Origin: an uncultured Alphaproteobacteria bacterium
Lineage (GTDB): Bacteria; Pseudomonadota; Alphaproteobacteria; Caulobacterales; Caulobacteraceae
Length of the DNA stretch: 18,613 nucleotides
Direction of reading: 5' to 3'
Assembly (NCBI GenBank): GCA_903933475.1
Contig: CAIZKE010000121.1
Coordinates: 1 to 18,613, forward strand
Shown here: piece by piece, positions 1 through 4,759 of the stretch
How positions within the stretch are numbered: position 1 is the stretch's first letter
How the letters are laid out: each line of letters opens with the position of its first letter
The notes under the pieces: generated by a model
Database searches by the model: none
What the model saw: the letters and a program-made list of their open reading frames with translations, nothing else
What the model was told of the DNA's origin: nothing
Position numbers and translations under genes: made by a program

Positions 1-8
1 ACTGCACT

Positions 9-356
9 ATGACCAACGAGGAACTGGACGAAGCACGGGCCAAGGAGGCTGGTGGCGACCCTGTGAAAGCCGCCCGTCTCGCCCGCGAAAACTGGGCCCC
101 GCCGAAGCCCGTAGACTCGGATGTGTTGGCGTTCAGGGAGTGGTATGCGGGCAAATGGCCGCTTCAGACTGGAGAAAGTATTCTGGCGGGGGCATGGGAC
201 CACGGCATTGCCGCCACCGGCTACCTCGCCGGGGCCGCTGCATCGGAAGCGAGGATCAAGGCGCTGGAGTATGAAGTGCGGGAGTTGAAGGCGCAGAACT
301 TCAGAATGCTGTCGCTGGAAGATCAAGCCCAAGCCAGAGACCGAGGAGAAGCGTGA
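9..356 (+). CDS. small phage protein with C-terminal coiled coil
   Basis: A 115-aa acidic, soluble protein of unknown function, with no catalytic motif that I recognise. Residues about 75-108 (from AAASEARIKALE onward) form a charged heptad-like segment predicted to be a coiled coil. The same GYxAGAAASEARIKALE core recurs in the next gene. The ATG at 9 overlaps a TGA at 10-12 that could end an upstream gene outside the window (last codons ACT GCA CTA), so this gene may itself be translationally coupled; its ribosome site is cut off by the window edge. The end overlaps the next start by 1-4 nt. It is first of six small co-directional genes, the usual look of phage accessory genes. The coding call is firm; the function is unknown. 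Confidence 0.8.
   Translation: MTNEELDEARAKEAGGDPVKAARLARENWAPPKPVDSDVLAFREWYAGKWPLQTGESILAGAWDHGIAATGYLAGAAASEARIKALEYEVRELKAQNFRMLSLEDQAQARDRGEA
231..269 (+). repeat. copy 1 of a 39-nt near-identical direct repeat
   Basis: This stretch encodes AGAAASEARIKALE and matches positions 500-538 at 37 of 39 positions. Both differences are third-codon and silent (GAA/GAG and ATC/ATT). It lies inside the first small gene. Confidence 0.85.
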
Positions 357-697
357 TGACCAAGCCAGACGAGGCCCTGCTGTGGGCGAGGGAACGAGCC
401 GCGAAGTGGCAGGACGAAGGCGGCGGGCTCGCAGGCCCCAGCTATCGGAAAGGCAATCTTGACGGCCTCCTTGGAGAGGAGGTTGAGGGCTACCGAGCCG
501 GGGCCGCTGCATCGGAGGCGAGGATTAAGGCGCTGGAGGAGGCTTTGTCCGACTTGCTCTCCCTGTGCGAGAACGCTGCCGCAGAAGCTTTCCGCAACGG
601 CGTAACCGACAACTCGAACACGATGGACGAGGGCGAGGTGATCGCTTGGCGGTTCATGGACAATGCCCGCGCTCTGCTGAAGGAGGCCGACCAGTGA
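356..697 (+). CDS. small phage protein, partial paralogue of the preceding gene
   Basis: A 113-aa soluble protein of unknown function (MTKPDEALLWARERAAKW...). Residues about 46-63 repeat the GYxAGAAASEARIKALE core of the gene before it, followed by an acidic helical C-terminus. I chose the ATG at 356 because GAGGAG at 343-348 lies 7 nt upstream; a GTG at 353 in the same frame would add one residue and give a 4-nt overlap. The last codons, for EADQ, contain the AGGAGG that serves the next gene, whose GTG overlaps this stop by 4 nt. The shared core suggests duplication or domain shuffling between the two genes. Their partner or target is not visible. Confidence 0.8.
   Translation: MTKPDEALLWARERAAKWQDEGGGLAGPSYRKGNLDGLLGEEVEGYRAGAAASEARIKALEEALSDLLSLCENAAAEAFRNGVTDNSNTMDEGEVIAWRFMDNARALLKEADQ
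500..538 (+). repeat. copy 2 of the 39-nt direct repeat
   Basis: Matches 231-269 with two silent differences, in the same reading frame relative to its own gene. It encodes the shared start of the coiled-coil segment of the second small gene. Confidence 0.85.
681..697 (+). promoter_or_regulatory. coupling junction: SD, stop and GTG start in 17 nt
   Basis: AGGAGGCCGACCAGTGA supplies the Shine-Dalgarno site, the last residues (EADQ) and the stop of one gene, and the GTG of the next. The same 17 nt occurs exactly at 1060-1076 and with one change at 830-846. Confidence 0.8.
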
Positions 698-846
698 CCT
701 ACGTTGAACTGCTTGTGGCCTTCGCGTTTTTGGGGCTCACCACGGGCGTGTTGGCTGTCGTCGTTGTTGCTCAACAATTCATGATCATGCAACTGAACGC
801 TGCCGTTCGGGGGCTCGCAAACTACCTTGAGGAGGGCGACCAGTGA
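694..846 (+). CDS. 50-aa single-pass membrane protein
   Basis: A short gene starting with GTG at 694 inside the GTGA that also holds the previous stop. AGGAGG at 681-686 lies 7 nt upstream and fixes the start. The product begins MTYVELLVAFAFLGLTTGVL and has one hydrophobic segment at about residues 5-27, then an amphipathic tail ending LEEGDQ. A longer reading of the same frame starting at 565 is rejected because it would lie mostly inside the preceding gene and has a poor Arg-rich composition. It is probably an inner-membrane protein with a short N-terminus. The role is unknown; small phage membrane proteins often act on host physiology or superinfection, but nothing here shows which. Confidence 0.72.
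   Translation: MTYVELLVAFAFLGLTTGVLAVVVVAQQFMIMQLNAAVRGLANYLEEGDQ
830..846 (+). promoter_or_regulatory. coupling junction, second copy (one change)
   Basis: AGGAGGGCGACCAGTGA differs from the other two copies by a single C-to-G. It encodes the end EEGDQ of the 50-aa membrane protein and starts the Cys-rich protein with GTG at 843. Confidence 0.8.
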
Positions 847-1076
847 CCTGCCGAACGTGCAAGTTTCTTGATGTTTTGCCGGATAGCCGAGGGCGGATCA
901 TCCCAAGGGCGAACAAGGGGTATCGCTGCCTCTATCCGATCCCCGCCGATCATGCGCTGCCCGCCAGCGTGACAATCTACTTTCGCTTCCAATGGCCCCC
1001 AACCAAAAGTTCTATGGCCCCCGATGACGGCGAGGGATGCCCGCAACACGTTTTACGGAAGGAGGCCGACCAGTGA
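843..1076 (+). CDS. small Cys-rich protein, possible zinc-binding
   Basis: A 77-aa protein starting with GTG at 843, overlapping the previous stop by 4 nt, with AGGAGG at 830-835 upstream. It opens MTCRTCKFLDV and contains C3, C6, C29 and a late C in DDGEGCPQH. This CxxC...C...C pattern, with a DDGxxC near the end, resembles small Cys-cluster proteins common in phage and plasmid accessory regions; zinc binding is an inference from that spacing. There is no membrane segment. The C-terminus RKEADQ again encodes the ribosome site of the following gene. Function unknown. Confidence 0.75.
   Translation: MTCRTCKFLDVLPDSRGRIIPRANKGYRCLYPIPADHALPASVTIYFRFQWPPTKSSMAPDDGEGCPQHVLRKEADQ
1060..1076 (+). 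promoter_or_regulatory. coupling junction, third copy
   Basis: Identical to 681-697. It ends the Cys-rich protein with EADQ and starts the 73-aa membrane protein with GTG at 1073. Confidence 0.8.
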
Positions 1077-1294
1077 AGCTGTCTGACATCTTGTTTTCTG
1101 TCGCCGGAACCGGCTCGGCGCTGTGCGCGCTTTGTATGTGGTGCCTCGTTGTCGTGACTATCGTTCGTCACTTTGCCGAAGACTGGAGGGATCGCCATTT
1201 TGGCCTTATGGCCCTGAGCGGAGGCTTGATGACCCTTTATGTCGTTGTGTCGCTTCTCGTCATTGCCGCCGTGCTTCAAGCGGTTGGGGCCTAA
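1073..1294 (+). CDS. 73-aa two-pass membrane protein
   Basis: Starts with GTG at 1073, overlapping the previous stop by 4 nt, with AGGAGG at 1060-1065 seven nt upstream. The product (MKLSDILFSVAGTG...) has two strongly hydrophobic segments, about residues 6-29 and 44-70, joined by a charged loop (HFAEDWRDRHFG). The loop length and two-helix hairpin are compatible with a small holin-like or membrane-modulating protein. The gene lies outside the lysis cassette and on the other strand, so I do not call it a holin. It ends in TAA directly before the ATG of the next gene. Confidence 0.75.
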   Translation: MKLSDILFSVAGTGSALCALCMWCLVVVTIVRHFAEDWRDRHFGLMALSGGLMTLYVVVSLLVIAAVLQAVGA

Positions 1295-1540
1295 ATGTTC
1301 CCCGGTGACGTTCTCATAGGGCCGCTTCTGGACGCGATCTTCGGCCCGCGCAAGCCGCGCCCTGCGCCTGTGCCGATCCGAGATGACCGGAACTATGGAG
1401 GGCCTGCGAAGACGTTCAACGGCTGGCCTCACAGCTACCCGGTCCTGATCGGTCGCTGCCCGGCATGGCTGGCGGTGTTCCTCGGCGCGGCGGGACTGGG
1501 GTTCTTGGTGACGCTGATCGTCGGGGCTCTGATCTGGTGA
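1295..1540 (+). CDS. 81-aa membrane-anchored protein
   Basis: The ATG at 1295 follows the TAA of the previous gene with no gap, so translation is probably coupled. The N-terminal half is Pro/Arg-rich and hydrophilic (about residues 18-45, FGPRKPRPAPVPIRDDRN). A single hydrophobic segment at about residues 58-80 closes the protein, giving a C-terminally anchored topology. It is last in the + strand cassette; the next gene is convergent on the other strand, 49 nt away. Function unknown. Confidence 0.7.
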   Translation: MFPGDVLIGPLLDAIFGPRKPRPAPVPIRDDRNYGGPAKTFNGWPHSYPVLIGRCPAWLAVFLGAAGLGFLVTLIVGALIW

Positions 1541-1589
1541 CCGCCTTCGCCGTTCGCACCATCACCGATGCCGAGGCGGCTGAGAGGTG

Positions 1590-2741
1590 TCAGGCGGCCG
1601 TCTTACCCACTTCCCACTTGCCCCGCCGCCAGGTCAGATACTCGGCCATCTCCTCCAGATTGAAGAAGGGTTTGATGTATCGCGTCGGGTCGTCGGCGTG
1701 GTCGGGGTTGATGACCGCGCCCATTGACCGCGCCCAGTTGGTATCCTGAAAGCCCTTCTCGGCAGCGTAGTGGTCGAAGTCCTTGTACGTACCAAGCCGG
1801 AACCCATGGCAGAGCCGGCGCGGGTCGTTGTGGAAGACCGGGATGTAGCCCGACGAGTGCCGATGCCCGCACATGAGGATGTGGTCCCGGAAGCCGAACA
1901 GGGTCTCGCGGACGAGGGCATGGGCCGGGTTGAACTGCGATCCGCCGGGGAAGTCATGGCGAACGTGCATGAACACCTCGGCACCCGAAGGCAGGGCAAG
2001 GCGCAGGCGGGATGAGCCCATCTCGCGGATGCCGGGCAGTTTCATGAGCCGGTGGATGACCTCGGCAGGGTCGCCCTTCTCCGTGTTCCACAGGTCGTGA
2101 TTGCCTTCTTTGTCCAGCAGCCAGGGCAGGGCCGTCATCAGCCATTCGATCAGCTTCAGGGCCTGCTTCGACGTGACCTCTTGGTCGGCGTAGAGCCGCA
2201 TCAGGCGACCAACTCAGTTGTTGGTGCTGTCCCCGATGTTCACCGCCATGATGCCCGGCGTGTCGCGGCAGATGCGAACGTCGCGCTCCAGGTCGCCCCA
2301 CGCGCAACCCGGGTCGTCGATGTGCGGATCCCCGAAGCCTGCAATAGCGATCGGGCCGTCCATATGCACCCGCACCTGTCGCAGCTTGGCGGCGTGGTGG
2401 TGCTCGGATCGCTTGCGGTGTTGCTCGGCCAGCTTGGCGATCAGGTCCGCCGCTTCCGGCTCGCCGTCCGAGGGCAGGCTGTCGACCGTGAAGATGGGCG
2501 GTGCCTTCCTCTGGCGATAGGCGTCCTGCCGCGGCTCAATGCCGTAAAGTTCCTTCGCCCGCTTCAGCCGGGAGCGGATCGACATGGCCGGCACCGCCTC
2601 GCGGGTGGAATATTCCCAGACGGCTCCGGGGTTGGAATGGTCTCCGGGGACGCCGGGGTATGGAAACCCCTCGCCCATGATGTCTTCGATAGCCGAGATC
2701 AAATCCTCGGCGGCTTCGCGTGTAATCGAAGGGGGGGCCAT
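1590..2741 (-). CDS. phage metallophosphoesterase interrupted by an in-frame TGA
   Basis: A calcineurin-like metallophosphoesterase of 384 codons, with an N-terminal helical, possibly DNA-binding region (residues 1-75). The start is the ATG at 2741, with AGGAGG 7 nt upstream; a longer reading from 2963 would run through the o-spanin gene. The metal-binding motifs are all present: GDPH (D138, H140), GD (D171), GNHD (N214, H215), H262 and GHRH (H293, H295). Codon 176 (2214-2216) is TGA, in phase with both halves, in NIGDSTNN-TGA-VGRLMRLY, where family members have Trp (TGG). Neither fragment alone (about 175 aa; or 203 aa restarting at the ATG at 2201) has the full active site. Either a nonsense mutation, a sequence error or UGA readthrough explains this. 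It is last in the late block. Such phage enzymes may act as nucleases or phosphatases on nucleic acid; the substrate is not evident. Confidence 0.85.
2214..2216 (-). other. in-frame TGA codon within the metallophosphoesterase
   Basis: On the minus strand the codons read GAC AGC ACC AAC AAC TGA GTT GGT CGC CTG ATG. The frame continues on both sides without shift, the four codons to the next ATG fit the family consensus (VGRL), and a single G-to-A change from TGG explains the stop. Other genes here use TGA as a normal terminator, so a general code change is unlikely. Confidence 0.9.
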
Positions 2742-2760
2742 GTGGCCTCCTGGCTTTGTT

Positions 2761-3027
2761 TCAGGGGGTCTTTCGGCAGGGCTCCAAAGCGGCCTCCAGG
2801 GCCTTGAGACGGGCTTCTCGCAGGGGCCAGCCAGCCGCGAGCAGCCGGACGAACTCGGCTTGATCGGGGGCTTGGCGCAGGGCCTCGCGGGTGTCGGGAT
2901 AGGTTGGGGGCTTGGGAAAATCGGCCGAGACGCACGGCACCGGGACCGGCACCTTGATCTCAATCGGCGGGGCCTGTTTGTGAGCGCATCCGGCGAGCAA
3001 CAGGCAAGGGATCAGGGCCAGCCTCAT
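2761..3027 (-). CDS. o-spanin-like lipoprotein (Rz1-type)
   Basis: An 88-aa protein with a short lipoprotein signal (MRLALIPCLLLAGC). The lipobox LLAGC predicts lipidation at C14 and anchoring in the outer membrane. The mature part is Pro-rich near its start (about residues 19-46), as expected for an outer-membrane spanin, then helical. GAGG lies 7-10 nt before the ATG at 3027. The start overlaps the preceding i-spanin gene by 4 nt (ATGA). With its partner it would fuse inner and outer membranes in the last step of lysis. Position and signal are visible; the spanin role rests on family architecture and gene order. It is longer than lambda Rz1 and not nested inside Rz. Confidence 0.78.
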   Translation of the reverse strand: MRLALIPCLLLAGCAHKQAPPIEIKVPVPVPCVSADFPKPPTYPDTREALRQAPDQAEFVRLLAAGWPLREARLKALEAALEPCRKTP

Positions 3028-3419
3028 GGCACCACCTCACCGAACCGGCGCCGCACATCCTCGGCCCGCTCGCAGGCGGTCGCGCCCTTCAGCTTTGCGG
3101 ACAGCAGGGCGTCGGCCTGGCGGCGGGCGGATGCCGCTACGGCTCGCGCGTCAGCCGCGGCGCGGTCGGCTTGCGCCAGCTTCCGCTCGGATGCAGCTAC
3201 CAGAGCATCCACGGCGGCCTTCTGGCGGGTCAGGGCGACCTCGCACGTCTTGGCGCGGCCTTCCTGCCATGCGAGGGCGGAACGGGCCTCAGTGGCGCTC
3301 TTTTGGGCCTCTGTGAGCGCGTCCTTCAGCCGACCCACGCGCAGGGTCTGGACGGAGATCAGAGCCAGCAGGAGGGCCATGCCCCCGGCCAGCCAGACAC
3401 GGGGGGACATCCACCACAT
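3024..3419 (-). CDS. i-spanin-like protein (Rz-type)
   Basis: A 131-aa protein with one N-terminal membrane anchor (about residues 7-25, VWLAGGMALLLALISV), followed by a long Ala/Lys/Glu-rich periplasmic region from residue 30 that reads as continuous coiled coil. This is the architecture of type-II signal-anchor i-spanins. Two Cys (in KTCEV and TACER) could form disulphides between subunits. It starts directly after the endolysin stop and overlaps the lipoprotein gene by 4 nt, giving the classical endolysin-Rz-Rz1 order. The sequence of spanins is poorly conserved, so the call rests on topology and context. Confidence 0.8.
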   Translation of the reverse strand: MWWMSPRVWLAGGMALLLALISVQTLRVGRLKDALTEAQKSATEARSALAWQEGRAKTCEVALTRQKAAVDALVAASERKLAQADRAAADARAVAASARRQADALLSAKLKGATACERAEDVRRRFGEVVP

Positions 3420-3920
3420 TCAGGCCTCATTCACGCTGATGATCTTGGGATCGGGGAAGCCGACGACGCGGATCACCTTGGGCGGCAAGGGGGCCTTCGG
3501 AGGCCAGCGCACGGCGATGCAGCGGGACTTCGCAATCCACGCATAGTTGACCGCATCGGACTGGTTCCCGCCGAGGACGCGATAGGCCGTGGCGGTCTCG
3601 CCGGCATAGAGGCCAACGTGGCCCCCGCCCTTGCGCTCGAACACCAGAACCGCCCCGAGGGTCGGCTCGCACGGCTGGCCCCAGGTCGCCCAGGCCTTCG
3701 CCCGCACGGCGATGTCAGGCGGGGTGTGACCGGCCGCCGTCATGCAGTAGGCGATGAACAGGCCGCACCAGGGTGTCGCATCATCGGTGTAGGCCACGCC
3801 CAGCTTGCGCCCGACCTTGCCCGCCCATGTGAGGATTGCCGGGCTGGACTTCGGCCCCGGCACTTCCTTGACGCCGATCTGCGCCTTGGCCACGCCATGC
3901 CAGAGGGGAGTGTCAGTCAT
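3420..3920 (-). CDS. endolysin, CHAP / NlpC-P60-like (TIGR02594 type)
   Basis: A 166-aa cysteine peptidase/amidase that would cut peptidoglycan at the end of infection. The catalytic pattern is visible: C52 in TPWCGLFIAYC, H101 in GGGHVGLY and a polar third residue near GGNQSDAVN (N119). The N-terminal WHGVAKAQIGVKEVPG is typical of the TIGR02594 family, as is the length. There is no signal peptide, so release would depend on the holin. AAGGAG lies 7 nt before the ATG at 3920. It overlaps the upstream holin gene by 8 nt and is followed immediately by the i-spanin. The C-terminal extension (about 140-166, PPKAPLPPKVIRVVGFP) is not a recognised cell-wall-binding domain. Confidence 0.87.
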   Translation of the reverse strand: MTDTPLWHGVAKAQIGVKEVPGPKSSPAILTWAGKVGRKLGVAYTDDATPWCGLFIAYCMTAAGHTPPDIAVRAKAWATWGQPCEPTLGAVLVFERKGGGHVGLYAGETATAYRVLGGNQSDAVNYAWIAKSRCIAVRWPPKAPLPPKVIRVVGFPDPKIISVNEA

Positions 3921-4164
3921 CGGTCGGCTCCTTCGGAGGTGCCTGCGGGGGTTCCGTGGGGTTGGTTCCCCAGACCATCGCCATGACCCCGCCGCCGAGC
4001 CCGCCGTACATCATCCCGAGGGCTGCAAAATCGAGGGGCTGCTTGTTGATGAGGGCAGCGATCGGCATGGCCAGGCCACTGGCCAGCATGGGCAGGGAGT
4101 AGACCCGGCCAATCGCCCAGGTCTTGCCGTCCGGCCCGGTGAACAGGTCGCGGATGAACTTCAT
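3913..4164 (-). CDS. holin-like two-pass membrane protein
   Basis: An 83-aa protein with two hydrophobic segments, about residues 20-40 and 46-66, short loops, and an acidic/Pro-rich C-terminal tail (NPTEPPQAPPKEPTDD). Size, two-helix topology and position immediately upstream of the endolysin fit a class II holin that forms membrane lesions at the time of lysis. The N-terminus MKFIRDLFTGPDGKTW resembles those of small phage holin-type proteins. It overlaps the preceding gene by 4 nt and the endolysin gene by 8 nt. Holins cannot be assigned by sequence alone, so this is a context call. Confidence 0.75.
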   Translation of the reverse strand: MKFIRDLFTGPDGKTWAIGRVYSLPMLASGLAMPIAALINKQPLDFAALGMMYGGLGGGVMAMVWGTNPTEPPQAPPKEPTDD

Positions 4165-4535
4165 TTCAGCAGGGCTCCGAGGCGCTCACCGAGCAGCCAC
4201 CACAGGACGCCGCCCAGAACCGTTGCCGCCGCGATTGCCCCCGTCGCGGTCTTCACCCACCCGTCCCAAGTGGCGAACCGGCGCTGCACGTCACGCTCGA
4301 GACGCATCAGCCGGCCGACGATGCCGGTGCCTACGGGGTTGCCATATTCGTCCTGGCTCTCCGTCCCGATGGCCGAGGTGAGCGAGGTCAGGAGCGCCTT
4401 GATCTCGGCAGACGCCTGAAGGGCCTGCGCCGACTGCCGGCCCGACTCCTCGACCAGCGTGTAGATCTCGTCATGCGTCCGACCTTCGGGCTGGTTCACA
4501 GCGCGAGAGCGCCGACGCGGCGGGGTTTCCGGCAT
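4161..4535 (-). CDS. C-terminally anchored coiled-coil membrane protein in the lysis cassette
   Basis: A 124-aa protein: a basic N-terminus (PPRRRSR), a helical soluble region (about 20-90), then one hydrophobic segment at about 97-115 (ATGAIAAATVLGGVLWWLL) near the end. It opens the lysis cassette and overlaps the holin start by 4 nt. Proteins of this shape next to phage holins are often a second holin, an antiholin or a regulator of lysis timing; which of these applies is inferred only from position. No strong Shine-Dalgarno precedes the ATG at 4535. Its upstream neighbour lies on the opposite strand 26 nt away, so a minus-strand promoter may lie around 4536-4755, or the late transcript may run through. 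Confidence 0.7.
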   Translation of the reverse strand: MPETPPRRRSRAVNQPEGRTHDEIYTLVEESGRQSAQALQASAEIKALLTSLTSAIGTESQDEYGNPVGTGIVGRLMRLERDVQRRFATWDGWVKTATGAIAAATVLGGVLWWLLGERLGALLK

Positions 4536-4561
4536 GGGCGTGTCCGTGGTAGGGCTGAGGG

Positions 4562-4759
4562 ATGGAGAAAGACGTTCCGCCGATCATCGACGCTCACGCC
4601 GAGGTCGTGCATGACCCTTCCGCCCAGACGGCGGATCAACCGGATGCGTTTTCCGAGTTGGTTCAGAACCTAGTCAGCAAGGCGCTTCTGATCGGCATTG
4701 TGGTCGTTGCAGGCTTACTCTGGCGCTGGCTCTATGACCTGTGGTTCAAGATATTCTAG
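4562..4759 (+). CDS. lone + strand 65-aa membrane protein (moron-like)
   Basis: A 65-aa protein with an acidic, soluble N-terminus (about residues 1-37) and one C-terminal hydrophobic segment at about 40-58, ending in aromatic/basic residues (WRWLYDLWFKIF). AGGG at 4551-4554 sits 7 nt before the ATG. The stop TAG at 4757-4759 shares CTAG with the stop of the convergent minus-strand gene. It is the only + strand gene in about 17 kb of minus-strand late genes and fills the gap between the ejection and lysis genes exactly. A separately expressed cargo gene (moron) is the likely explanation. Function unknown; an effect on the host membrane or on lysis timing is possible. No promoter is clear. Confidence 0.62.
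   Translation: MEKDVPPIIDAHAEVVHDPSAQTADQPDAFSELVQNLVSKALLIGIVVVAGLLWRWLYDLWFKIF

Noticed and set aside
565..693. Upstream extension of the 50-aa membrane protein
   Set aside because: The added part lies inside the preceding gene in another frame and is Arg-rich; the GTG at 694 has an AGGAGG and the GTGA overlap used by its neighbours.
1073..1294. A second holin in the + strand cassette
   Set aside because: Two membrane segments fit, but it is far from the lysis genes and on the other strand, so membrane protein of unknown role is the safer call.
1541..1589. Rho-independent terminator at the convergent junction
   Set aside because: Only a 6-bp stem with a 26-nt loop and no T run on either strand; not enough to call.
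2742..2963. N-terminal extension of the metallophosphoesterase up to 2963
   Set aside because: The extension is Pro/Arg/Ser-rich, lies inside the o-spanin gene in another frame, and AGGAGG sits correctly before the ATG at 2741.
2584..3986. Long + strand frames (2584-3546 and 3171-3986) over the lysis genes
   Set aside because: They have Arg/Ala/Ser-rich composition without motifs and are antisense to endolysin, spanin and metallophosphoesterase genes whose motifs and overlaps are convincing.
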